A stretch of DNA of 64,000 nucleotides from Glycocaulis sp050485565 (GTDB lineage Bacteria > Pseudomonadota > Alphaproteobacteria > Caulobacterales > Maricaulaceae), in the NCBI RefSeq assembly GCF_050485565.1, contig NZ_JBJHBQ010000001.1, forward strand, positions 310,001 to 374,000, written 5' to 3'. Below, piece after piece: positions 44,684 through 53,116 of the stretch. Within the stretch, counting starts at the first letter, position 1. Every line of letters begins with the position of its first letter. The position numbers and the translations under genes are program-made. The notes beneath the pieces are model-generated. The model was given only the letters and a program-made list of their open reading frames with translations. It was not told the DNA's origin and made no database searches.

Positions 44684-46510
44684 ATGGCAGTTGAGCAAGC
44701 GCCAGCGGGCGGGACAAATCTCGTCGATCTTGTGTTCATGGCGGCGGATTTCCTGTGGGGCGGATACTGGGGTGACGATCAGATCGTCCCCATGGGTCCC
44801 ATGGTGGTAGCCCTGCTCGGGATTGGCCTTTTCCTGATGGTCCGTCTGGGCTTCCGCCCGGTCCGGACACTGGGCGGCGCGTTCTCCCGGCTGTGGGGCG
44901 GGCGCAAGGGCGATGAGAGCGCTGGCGACATCACGCCATGGCAGGCGCTGTCCACTGCGCTTTCCGGCCAGGTCGGCACCGGCAATCTGGCCGGGGTTGC
45001 CACTGCCATCTCGCTGGGTGGTCCCGGCGCGATTTTCTGGATGTGGATCACCGCCCTGTTCGGCATGGCGCTGTCATACGCGGAAGGCTCGCTGGCCGTG
45101 CGTTTCCGTGAAAAGCACGCTGACGGACACTTCCATGGCGGGCCGATGTACTACATCAAGAACGGCCTGGGCAAAGGCTGGGGCTGGCTGGCAGTGGTGT
45201 TCTGTATCGGCGCGCTGTTCTCCGCGCTCGCCACTGGCAACATGATCCAGTCCAACTCCATCACCAACGGCGTTCAGACGGGCACCGAAAACAATATCGC
45301 GCGCATCCTGCCCTGCCAGCTTTTGCAGCCCACGGCCAATATCGGCATGTCGGCCTGCGAGGCCCGGCGCATCGTGGACGCCGGGGGCATTATCGAGCTG
45401 GACGCAAGCGGGCGGGCCCGCGGTGCACGCGCCGCCGCGGCCGCAGACGCAGCAGAAGCCGCTGCGGCAGCCGCCGCGGCCGAAACCGGCCAGGTGATTG
45501 ACCCTGAGGCCGCCATGGCCGCCGAGGCGGCGCCCGGCGTGCTCACTGCCGACACGCTGCGCCTGGTGGTTGCTGCGTGGATACCTGGCGCGCTGATCGC
45601 GTTTTTTGTCTTCCTGGTGATTATTGGCGGCATCAAGTCCATCGGACGCGTCGCCGGGATCATGGTGCCGTTCATGGCGGCGGCCTATGTCCTCGTCGCA
45701 GCCTTCGTCCTTGTCCTGCACATTGAACATGTGCCGGGCGCCTTCATGCAGATCTTCGAGTACGCTTTCGGATTTGGACCAGCTGTAGGCGGGCTGGCAG
45801 GCTATGCGGTGATGGAGGCGGTGCGTTTTGGCGTCGCGCGCGGCCTGTTCTCCAACGAGGCCGGCCAGGGCTCCCTGCCTATCGCCCACGCCGCAGCCCA
45901 GACCAAGAACCCGATCCGTCAGGGCGAAATGGCGATGCTGGGTACGTTCATCGACACCATCATCATCTGCACCATGACGGCGCTGGTGATCCTGGTGGTC
46001 GCTGGCCAGTACCCGACCGAGGGCGGCGGCTTCGTCGAATACGCCTGGATGTCGATCGGCGAACTTCAGGATGTCGGCATCACGTCGGCGGCCTTCGGAC
46101 AGGGCCTGCCGGTGGTCGGCGGCTGGGTGATCGGACTGGCGCTCGCCCTGTTCGCTTTCACCACGCTGATCGGCTGGTCGTACTACGCCGAACAGTCGGC
46201 CACCTATCTGGTGGGCGACTGGGCCGCCAAGCCGTTCCGCTTCGTGTGGGTGGCCATGGTGTTCACCGGCGCGATCCAGGCCAATGACTTCGTCTGGCGC
46301 CTGGGCGATATCGCCAACTCGGCCATGGCACTGCCCAACCTGCTGGCACTGCTGTTGCTGTCAGGAATGGTCGTCAAGTACACGCGCGACTTCGACAAGA
46401 ACGGCGTCGTGCCTCCGGCATGGTTTGGCGATACGGCCAAAGGGCCGGACGGCAAGCCGGTGGCTTCCGCCAAGCCGGAGAGCGGGAAAGGCGAAGAACC
46501 CGCCGGGTAA
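44684..46510 (+). CDS. AGCS family sodium:alanine symporter, with Ala-rich insert
   Basis: Imports alanine, glycine or similar amino acids with sodium. A 608-residue protein with about eleven membrane helices. Family blocks include ALSGQVGTGNLAGVATAI, GGPMYYIKNGLG, GVARGLFSNEAGQGS and the FTTLIGWSYYAEQS segment. Between two core helices it carries an unusual insert of roughly 85 residues (about 200-290), containing a run of alanines and Ala/Asp/Glu (249-266). GGGGAG precedes the chosen ATG; an in-frame ATG five codons earlier is rejected. A strong terminator lies about 90 bases downstream. Confidence 0.93.
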   Translation: MAVEQAPAGGTNLVDLVFMAADFLWGGYWGDDQIVPMGPMVVALLGIGLFLMVRLGFRPVRTLGGAFSRLWGGRKGDESAGDITPWQALSTALSGQVGTGNLAGVATAISLGGPGAIFWMWITALFGMALSYAEGSLAVRFREKHADGHFHGGPMYYIKNGLGKGWGWLAVVFCIGALFSALATGNMIQSNSITNGVQTGTENNIARILPCQLLQPTANIGMSACEARRIVDAGGIIELDASGRARGARAAAAADAAEAAAAAAAAETGQVIDPEAAMAAEAAPGVLTADTLRLVVAAWIPGALIAFFVFLVIIGGIKSIGRVAGIMVPFMAAAYVLVAAFVLVLHIEHVPGAFMQIFEYAFGFGPAVGGLAGYAVMEAVRFGVARGLFSNEAGQGSLPIAHAAAQTKNPIRQGEMAMLGTFIDTIIICTMTALVILVVAGQYPTEGGGFVEYAWMSIGELQDVGITSAAFGQGLPVVGGWVIGLALALFAFTTLIGWSYYAEQSATYLVGDWAAKPFRFVWVAMVFTGAIQANDFVWRLGDIANSAMALPNLLALLLLSGMVVKYTRDFDKNGVVPPAWFGDTAKGPDGKPVASAKPESGKGEEPAG

Positions 46511-46511
46511 T

Positions 46512-47336
46512 TCAGGGAGCGGGCAGTGCTGCGGCCACCAGATGGTCCAGCACTGCCCATTTCTTGTAGCCGCGTGCGGCATCATCTGCACCGTGCCAGG
46601 CCGCCCCAAGGGCGGCCTTTTCTTTTGCGTCCAGCGCCGCCACCGGATCAAGGCAGATACGGATGGTGAAGAGGACCGCGCCGCTGTCTTCGAGCTTCGT
46701 GATCGTCTGGCGCTCTACCCGCACATGCAGGAGGGTTTCCGCCTCGGCCGGCTTGGCCGCCAGCGCACGTGCGCGCAAGGGCGCGCCGTCCGGCGTGAAC
46801 CGGTCATCACCTGCCTGCAGGGTCCAGTTGAAGCGTTCGAGCACCTGTCCGGGCCGGACATGGTCGAATACGCGGGCAATGCGCGTGGCCAGCAGCTCCC
46901 CGCCGGGGATGGGCTTGTGGAGTGCGTGCAGCGTTTTCCCGGCCGCATGAGGCAGGGAGAAGAAGGTCGGCGAGGTGAGCACTGCCGCGCCCACCTGCCA
47001 GCCATCCCTGCCCGGCATCATCAGCACCAGATCATCGCTGACATGATGGGCCAGCTGCCAGAGTGCGGGCAAACCCTCCTCCGGCTCGGGCGCGTCCATG
47101 CCAGCGTCATGCAGATGGCCGGTGGCCAGCACAGCCGCTTCACGCGCAGCGGGGCCAGCGCCGGACGCTTCAAAATTCGTCAGGGCGCGGTCTGTCAGCA
47201 GGGTGCGGCGCTCTGGCAGGCTGCCCGCTTCTGTATCCGGGACCAGCCAGGCGCCGGGATCAATGGGTTTGAGACCAACAACAAAGCGCGGCGGGCCATC
47301 ACGCCAGGGCGTATGGGACGGGCGCGGGCCGCTCAC
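46512..47336 (-). CDS. DUF3445 / haem-dependent oxidative N-demethylase-like protein
   Basis: A 274-residue protein of the family PF11927, whose characterised member is a haem- and PAS-like-fold oxidative N-demethylase subunit. Visible family blocks: WQLAHHVSDDLVLM, FFSLPHAAGKTLHALHKPIP, ERFNWTLQ, HVRVERQTITKLEDSGAVLF. Other subunits of a demethylase complex are not adjacent, so it is a solo copy. Its end converges on the symporter gene, with the symporter terminator within its frame. The VanZ gene follows upstream on the same strand. Confidence 0.78.
   Translation of the reverse strand: MSGPRPSHTPWRDGPPRFVVGLKPIDPGAWLVPDTEAGSLPERRTLLTDRALTNFEASGAGPAAREAAVLATGHLHDAGMDAPEPEEGLPALWQLAHHVSDDLVLMMPGRDGWQVGAAVLTSPTFFSLPHAAGKTLHALHKPIPGGELLATRIARVFDHVRPGQVLERFNWTLQAGDDRFTPDGAPLRARALAAKPAEAETLLHVRVERQTITKLEDSGAVLFTIRICLDPVAALDAKEKAALGAAWHGADDAARGYKKWAVLDHLVAAALPAP
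46599..46626 (+). terminator. Rho-independent terminator for the symporter gene
   Basis: GGCCGCCC, loop CAA, GGGCGGCC, followed directly by TTTTCTTTT: a textbook intrinsic terminator on the plus strand. It lies inside the coding sequence of the convergent DUF3445 gene, where the same bases encode part of its C-terminal region. Confidence 0.85.
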
Positions 47337-47713
47337 CAGGGTTCGCCGGCAATCCAGCCTGCGATCCAGACCAGAACCAGCCCCAGCACGATGCCCACCG
47401 CATCTACCGCCCAGTCATAGAGCGACATTGAGCGGTTGATGAAAGGCAGGGACTGGAGAAGCTCAATCAGTCCGCCAAAGGCCAGAAGAATGAGAAACAG
47501 CCATATCCGGCGCAGCTCTGGCCAGGCCGCACGGGCGAGCATGGTCAGCACCACAAAGGCCATGAGATGGTTGACGACATGCCATCCAAGAGGCGTCGGC
47601 GGGTTGGCGTATCCGGGCCATAGTGCAAAAACGCAGGTGACGAGAAACGCCGCAATAAAGAGCCAGTGCCAGAAGGGGCGGAAGAATCCGGCGAGTTCTG
47701 CCGCCCAGCGCAC
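47333..47713 (-). CDS. VanZ-like membrane protein
   Basis: About 126 residues with four membrane helices. The VanZ signature ELLQSLPFINRSMSLYDWAVDAVGIVLG is clear near the C-terminus and HLMAFVVLTMLARAAW lies before it. The start is uncertain: GTG at 47713 gives the usual family length; ATGs at 47776 or 47779 would overlap the bioB start and leave no room for its promoter. Its stop overlaps the start of the DUF3445 gene by four bases, so the two are co-translated. Confidence 0.75.
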   Translation of the reverse strand: MRWAAELAGFFRPFWHWLFIAAFLVTCVFALWPGYANPPTPLGWHVVNHLMAFVVLTMLARAAWPELRRIWLFLILLAFGGLIELLQSLPFINRSMSLYDWAVDAVGIVLGLVLVWIAGWIAGEPW

Positions 47714-47777
47714 TTGAGGCTTACGGCACCCCTCGCCTAGGGTACCGGCCTTATCAGCTGAGGACTTGTTTAACATC

Positions 47778-48755
47778 ATGACGCTTTCACTGCTCGACAC
47801 GATTCGCGCTTCCGGCACGCCCCGTTCTGACTGGTCCCGCGAGGAGGTCAAGGCGATCCATGATGCGCCTTTCGCCGAGCTGATGCATGCGGCGGGGGAA
47901 ATCCACCGCCTCCACCACCGGGCAGGCGAGGTGCAGAAAAGCCAGCTTCTCTCCATCAAGACGGGCGGATGCCCGGAAGATTGCGGGTATTGCAACCAGT
48001 CTGCCAAGTTCGACACCGGGCTTAAAGCCTCCAAGCTGATGGACACTGAAATCGTGCTGCAAAAGGCGCGGGCGGCCAAGGCGGGCGGGGCCACGCGGTT
48101 TTGCATGGGCGCGGCCTGGCGCTCGCTAAAGACACGCGACGAGCCGAAAATCTGCGAGATGATCGAGGGTGTGAAGGCGCTCGGCCTTGAGACCTGCATG
48201 ACGCTTGGCATGCTCGAAGAGGGGCAGGCCGAACGGCTGAAAGATGCCGGGCTCGACTATTACAACCACAATCTGGATACCTCGCCGGAATACTACGAAA
48301 AGATCATCACCACCCGCACCTGGGAAGACCGGATAGAGACACTTGCACGGGTGCGCGGCGCGGGCATCAAGGTGTGCTGCGGCGGCATTATCGGCATGGG
48401 CGAAGGGGCGGAGGACCGTATTGGTCTTCTGACCGAGCTCGCCCGGCTGGACCCGCATCCCGAAAGCGTCCCGATCAATCATCTGGTGCAGGTGTCTGGC
48501 ACGCCGCTTTCCGGGTCTGCCCCGCTGGACGGGCTTGATTTCGTGCGCGCCATCGCCACCGCCCGCATCATCATGCCGCTCTCGGTGGTGCGCCTGTCGG
48601 CGGGCCGGGAAGGCATGAGCCGGGAGCTGCAGGCGCTTTGCATCCTGGCCGGTGCCGGATCGATCTTTGTTGGCGAGGAGTTGCTGACCACGCCCAACCC
48701 GTCCTTGACGCGCGATGCGCAGATGTTCGAGACGCTGGGGCTGGAAGCGCGTTAG
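47778..48755 (+). CDS. bioB: Biotin synthase
   Basis: Radical SAM enzyme that inserts sulfur into dethiobiotin. A 325-residue protein with the CPEDCGYC motif (C65, C69, C72), KFCMGAAWR-like FCMGAAWRS, YNHNLDTSPEYY, CCGGIIGMGE and the NHLVQVSGTPL region. Other biotin genes are not adjacent. Its TAG and the proA TAA overlap tail to tail (TTAG at 48752-48755), so the two transcripts converge without spacing. Confidence 0.97.
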   Translation: MTLSLLDTIRASGTPRSDWSREEVKAIHDAPFAELMHAAGEIHRLHHRAGEVQKSQLLSIKTGGCPEDCGYCNQSAKFDTGLKASKLMDTEIVLQKARAAKAGGATRFCMGAAWRSLKTRDEPKICEMIEGVKALGLETCMTLGMLEEGQAERLKDAGLDYYNHNLDTSPEYYEKIITTRTWEDRIETLARVRGAGIKVCCGGIIGMGEGAEDRIGLLTELARLDPHPESVPINHLVQVSGTPLSGSAPLDGLDFVRAIATARIIMPLSVVRLSAGREGMSRELQALCILAGAGSIFVGEELLTTPNPSLTRDAQMFETLGLEAR

Positions 48756-50017
48756 GTTCGCACCTGCCCCGTGCCAAAGACCTGGTATTTCCAGCTGGTG
48801 AGCTGATCAGCGCCCACAGGGCCGCGCGCATGGATGCGGCCCGTGGCAATGCCTATCTCTGCGCCAAAACCAAACTCGCCGCCGTCTGAAAAGCCGGTCG
48901 AGGCATTGTGCATGACAACGCCGGCATCCACGCGGGCGAGGAAGGTGCGCGCTGCTGTCTCGTCGCCGGTGATGATCGCCTCGGTATGGCCAGAGCCATG
49001 GCGGGCGATATGAGCCAGCGCGCCTTCCACCCCGTCCACCAGCGCCATGGAGACGATGGCGTCGAGATATTCGGTGTCGAAATCTTCAAGGCTGGCGGGC
49101 GTTACCGACGGGGCGAGCGCCTGCACCGCTGCGTCACCGCGCACTTCGCACCCGGCTGCCTGTAGGGCGGATACGAGGCGGGTCACCATCGCTTCGCCGG
49201 CCTGCCGGTCGATGAGCACGCATTCAGCGGCATTGCACACGCCGGTGCGGCGCATCTTGGAGTTCACCACCAGGCGTTCGGCCATGTCCGCGTCCGCTGC
49301 GCCGTCCACATAGACATGGCAGAGTCCGTCGAGATGGCCGAGCACCGGCACCCTCGCCTCTTCCTGCACGCGTTTGACCAGCGCCTTGCCGCCACGCGGA
49401 ATGACGAGATCCAGCGCGCCATCCATCCCGGCCAGCATGTCACCGACATAGGCGCGGTCAGTACCGGGCGGCGTGGTGATGATGGCTTGCGGCAGGCCCG
49501 CCTCGCCCAATCCGCCACGCAGAGCATCCAATATCGCGGCGACGCTGGATGCTGCGTCCGATCCGCCGCGCAGCACCACCGCATTGCCCGAACGCACACA
49601 CAGGGCCGCCGCATCCGCAGCCACGTTGGGGCGGCTTTCAAAGATCACACCGATCGCCCCGATGGGGACGCGCACCTGCGCCATGACGAGGCCGTTGGGA
49701 CGCGTCCAGCGCGTGATCTCGCGCCCTATCGGGTCGGGGTGGCGGGCGACGGCGCGGATACCCTCGACAATGCCATCAAGCCTTGCCGGGTCGAGGCGCA
49801 GCCGGTCCAGCATGGCGCCGCTGGTGCCATTGCTTTGAGCGCGGGCCACATCATCCGCATTGGCAGCCAGCACACTTTTCGAGGCTGCCTGCAGCGCATC
49901 GGCCATGGCGGTAAGCGCGGCGGTGCGCCTGTCCGCGCTTGTGTCTGCCAGCGCGCGCGCAGCGGCGCGAAGGTCCGCGCCCGCGCGGCTTGCCCAATCA
50001 GGCTGATACTTGCTCAT
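48752..50017 (-). CDS. proA: Gamma-glutamyl phosphate reductase
   Basis: Reduces gamma-glutamyl phosphate to glutamate semialdehyde in proline synthesis. The 421-residue protein has the aldehyde dehydrogenase-type nucleotide region (GVIFESRPNVAADAAALC), the LIIPRGGKALV-like VIPRGGKALVKRVQEEA, the catalytic cysteine in TGVCNAAECVLI and the FGFGAEIGIAT end. Start overlaps the proB stop by four bases, giving a proB-proA operon. Confidence 0.97.
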   Translation of the reverse strand: MSKYQPDWASRAGADLRAAARALADTSADRRTAALTAMADALQAASKSVLAANADDVARAQSNGTSGAMLDRLRLDPARLDGIVEGIRAVARHPDPIGREITRWTRPNGLVMAQVRVPIGAIGVIFESRPNVAADAAALCVRSGNAVVLRGGSDAASSVAAILDALRGGLGEAGLPQAIITTPPGTDRAYVGDMLAGMDGALDLVIPRGGKALVKRVQEEARVPVLGHLDGLCHVYVDGAADADMAERLVVNSKMRRTGVCNAAECVLIDRQAGEAMVTRLVSALQAAGCEVRGDAAVQALAPSVTPASLEDFDTEYLDAIVSMALVDGVEGALAHIARHGSGHTEAIITGDETAARTFLARVDAGVVMHNASTGFSDGGEFGFGAEIGIATGRIHARGPVGADQLTSWKYQVFGTGQVRT

Positions 50018-51153
50018 CCCTGATCCTCCAGCACCAGATCGTTGACATGGATGGCCGCCACGCCCCGGCGATAGCCCAGCACCGCTTCGATATCGGCTGA
50101 GCGCAAGCCGGCAATCCGGCGCAATTCCTCTGCTCCGTAGGCGGAAATTCCCTTGGCGAGCACCGCGCCATCACCGCCCGCCAGCGCCACTGTTTCGCCG
50201 CGCGAGAACTCGCCTTCTACCCGCGCAATCCCGGCAGGCAGCAGGCTCTTGCCGGACCGCACGGCGCGCGCTGCGCCGTCATCGAGATGCAGTTTTCCGC
50301 GCGGAGCTATCGCACCGGAAATCCAGTTGCGCCGGGCATTGGTGCGCGAGGTCTCCGGCGCAAAGACCGTGTGCGGCGCGCCTCTGCTCAGCCTGTCCAG
50401 CGGATCATCTTCGGCGCCGGCTGCGATGATGGTGGCAATGCCGGCCCGCGCGGCGATGCGCGCAGCAGCAATCTTGGACGCCATGCCGCCGGTGCCTGTG
50501 CCAGCCTTGCCCGGCTCCCCGCCCAGCGCCTCTATCTCCGGCGTGATGGCCTCGACATAGGCAATCAGCTGCGCGCCGGGAACACGGGACGGATCAGCGC
50601 TGTGAAGCCCGTCCACGTCCGACAGGAGCACGAGGAGTTCCGCATCGCACATCTGCGCCACGCGCGCGGCCAGCCGGTCATTATCGCCATAGCGCAGCTC
50701 GGCTGTGGCGACCGTATCATTCTCATTGATGACGGGCAGTGCACCGGCAGCCAGCAGCGCATCCAGCGTGGCGCGGGCATTGAGCCAGCGGCGTCGGCTT
50801 TCCATGTCATCAAAAGTAAGAAGCGCCTGCGCGGCGGGCATGCCATGGGGTTCCAGCGCGGCATTCCACGCCATCATCAGGGCGGTCTGGCCTGCGGCTG
50901 CGGCCGCCTGTTTCTGGTCGAGCGCCAGCTTGCCGGCGGGCAGGTTCAGCCGCTTGCGGCCCAGCGCCACCGCGCCGGAGGATACCAGCACGGTTTCGAT
51001 GCCGCGCGCACGCCAGCGCGCCAGCGCTCCGCCAATCGCCTCGAAACGGGCCGTGTCCGGGCCGCCCGTATGCGCATCAATGAGAAGGGAGGAACCGATT
51101 TTCACGACGGCGCGGCGCACACCGGAAATCAGCTCGGATGCGGACGCAGCCAC
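50014..51153 (-). CDS. proB: Glutamate 5-kinase
   Basis: First step of proline synthesis. A 379-residue protein with the amino acid kinase domain (about 10-260: VVKIGSSLL, VSSGAVALGRKRL, PVINENDTVA, GTGGMASKIAAARIA) and a C-terminal PUA domain (about 280-370). Feedback inhibition by proline is usual in this family. First gene of proBA; 71 bases downstream of the uup gene. Confidence 0.97.
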   Translation of the reverse strand: MAASASELISGVRRAVVKIGSSLLIDAHTGGPDTARFEAIGGALARWRARGIETVLVSSGAVALGRKRLNLPAGKLALDQKQAAAAAGQTALMMAWNAALEPHGMPAAQALLTFDDMESRRRWLNARATLDALLAAGALPVINENDTVATAELRYGDNDRLAARVAQMCDAELLVLLSDVDGLHSADPSRVPGAQLIAYVEAITPEIEALGGEPGKAGTGTGGMASKIAAARIAARAGIATIIAAGAEDDPLDRLSRGAPHTVFAPETSRTNARRNWISGAIAPRGKLHLDDGAARAVRSGKSLLPAGIARVEGEFSRGETVALAGGDGAVLAKGISAYGAEELRRIAGLRSADIEAVLGYRRGVAAIHVNDLVLEDQG

Positions 51154-51224
51154 GGCATATTATCCTTCAGACCCAATAATCCGGGACACCATATCGCAGG
51201 CGCAGCATTGCGCAATGAGCAGGG

Positions 51225-53048
51225 CTAGCGCCCGGCTTCCAGTTCCTCGCGCAGCATTTCCAGCTCCAGCCAGCGTTCTTCCTTGGCTTCGCGCTCTTCG
51301 CTGGCCTTCGCCAGTTCGCCGCTGGCGGCATGGAATCGGTCCGGATCGCGCGAGAACAGCGCCGGATCGGCGAGTTCAGCTTCCAGCTTGGCAATTTTGC
51401 TCCCCAGCGCCTCGATCTCGCCGGGCAGGGTTTCAAGCGCATGCTTGTCCTTGAAGGACAGCTTGGCGCGCTGCTGTGGCGGCACCGAGGCTGGTGATTT
51501 CGCAGAAACTGGTGCGGCGGGCTTTGCGGGGTGCTCCTGCTGGCTGCGCGCGCGTACGCCTTCGCCGCGCTGGGCCACCATGTCGGAATAGCCGCCCGCA
51601 TAGACCTGCCAGTTGCCATCGCGTTCATAGGCGATTGTGCGGTTCACCGTGCGGTCGAGAAAATCACGGTCATGGCTGACCAGCAGCACGGTGCCGGCAT
51701 AATCGGCAATCAGATCCTGCAACAGGTCCAGCGTTTCCAGATCAAGATCATTGGTCGGCTCGTCGAGCACCATGACATTGCCGGGCAGGGCCAGCGCGCG
51801 GGCCAGCATGATCCGTGCGCGCTCGCCGCCAGAGAGCACATGGACCGGCGTGCGGGCCTGTTCAGGGCGGAAGAGGAAGTCCTTCATCCACGCAGCGATA
51901 TGGCGCGTCTGACCGTTGATCTCGACATGGTCACCGCCGCCACCGGTCAGCGCCTCGGCCAGCGTCCAGCCGGGTTTGAGCTGCGCGCGCTTCTGGTCCA
52001 GCTGGGCGATCTGCAGACCCGCACCCAGCTGAACGGTGCCGGTATCGGGTTCGAGATTACCCACCAGCATGTTGAGAAGCGTGGTCTTGCCCGCGCCATT
52101 GGGGCCGACAAAGCCGATACGTTCGCCGCGCAGGATGCGCACCGAGACATCGCGCACCACCACACGGTCACCGAAGCGCTTGGAGATGTTCTTCGCCTCG
52201 ACAACGCGCTTGCCGGACTGTTCGGCATCAGAGGCTTCCAGAGCGACATTGCCTTGCGGGCCGGAATGGCTGCGGTGACGGGCTTTGAGGGCCTTGAGCT
52301 CATCCACACGGCGGACATTGCGCTTGCGCCGGGCGGTGACGCCATAGCGCATCCAGTCTTCCTCGCGCGCGATCTGGCGGGCGAGCTTGTGCTGTTCGAG
52401 CTCTTCTGCCGCCAGCACCTCGTCGCGCCAGTCCTCGAAATGGGCAAACCCCTTGTCGAGCCGCCGGGCGATGCCCCGGTCCAGCCAGACGGTGGCGCGG
52501 GAGAGATTCTCCAGAAAGCGCCGGTCGTGACTGATCAGCACCAGCGCGCTTTTCGTGCGCGAGAGCTCTTCTTCCAGCCACTCGATAGCCGGGAGATCGA
52601 GATGGTTGGTCGGCTCATCAAGAAAGAGGATATCGGGTTCGGGTGCCAGCGTGCGGGCGAGCGCCGCCCGGCGCGCCTCCCCGCCTGACAGGCGGGCCGG
52701 GTTTTCCTCGCCGGTCAGCCCCAGCGCTTCGAGCAGCATGCGGGCGCGCCACGGGTCATCGCCCGGCGTCAGCCCGGCCTCGACATAGGCCAGAGCTGTC
52801 TCGAAGCCGGAAAGGTCCGGCTCCTGCGGCAGGTAGCGCACCGTCGCGCCCGGATGGATGAAGCGCTCGCCTGCATCTGCCTCGATCAGCCCGGCGGCGA
52901 TCTTCATCAGGGAGGACTTGCCTGAGCCGTTCCGCCCGACAAGGCAGATGCGCTCGCCGGGCGCGACGATCAGTTCCGCGCCCGTGAGCAGGGGCGTGAC
53001 CCCGAAGCTCAGGCTTATGTCCTGCAAGGTGAGAAGCGGTGGTGCCAT
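51225..53048 (-). CDS. uup: ABC-F ATPase, Uup type
   Basis: Non-transport ABC protein thought to act on ribosomes or branched DNA. About 607 residues with two ATPase domains: GRNGSGKSS and LSGGEARRAALARTLAP in the first, GPNGAGKTT and LSGGERARIMLARALALPG in the second, separated by the arm/linker region. The C-terminus is a coiled coil (LSFKDKHALETLPGEIEALG onward), the hallmark of Uup. The chosen ATG gives MAPPLLTLQDISLSFG. Divergent from the DUF1254 gene. Confidence 0.93.
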   Translation of the reverse strand: MAPPLLTLQDISLSFGVTPLLTGAELIVAPGERICLVGRNGSGKSSLMKIAAGLIEADAGERFIHPGATVRYLPQEPDLSGFETALAYVEAGLTPGDDPWRARMLLEALGLTGEENPARLSGGEARRAALARTLAPEPDILFLDEPTNHLDLPAIEWLEEELSRTKSALVLISHDRRFLENLSRATVWLDRGIARRLDKGFAHFEDWRDEVLAAEELEQHKLARQIAREEDWMRYGVTARRKRNVRRVDELKALKARHRSHSGPQGNVALEASDAEQSGKRVVEAKNISKRFGDRVVVRDVSVRILRGERIGFVGPNGAGKTTLLNMLVGNLEPDTGTVQLGAGLQIAQLDQKRAQLKPGWTLAEALTGGGGDHVEINGQTRHIAAWMKDFLFRPEQARTPVHVLSGGERARIMLARALALPGNVMVLDEPTNDLDLETLDLLQDLIADYAGTVLLVSHDRDFLDRTVNRTIAYERDGNWQVYAGGYSDMVAQRGEGVRARSQQEHPAKPAAPVSAKSPASVPPQQRAKLSFKDKHALETLPGEIEALGSKIAKLEAELADPALFSRDPDRFHAASGELAKASEEREAKEERWLELEMLREELEAGR

Positions 53049-53116
53049 GGTGTGTGTGCGATAACGCAAAGCGATTGGCCTGTCAGCGCCCTTGCGCTGC
53101 CCTGCCGGAGCGCGCG

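Noticed and set aside
46521..46558. Perfect inverted repeat GGGCAGTGCT/AGCACTGCCC as the symporter terminator
   Set aside because: The loop is 18 bases and there is no uridine run; the hairpin at 46599-46626 is a far better candidate.
53039..53116. Longer N-terminus of the DUF1254 protein
   Set aside because: It overlaps the divergent uup start and is cysteine-rich, non-conserved sequence without a ribosome-binding site.
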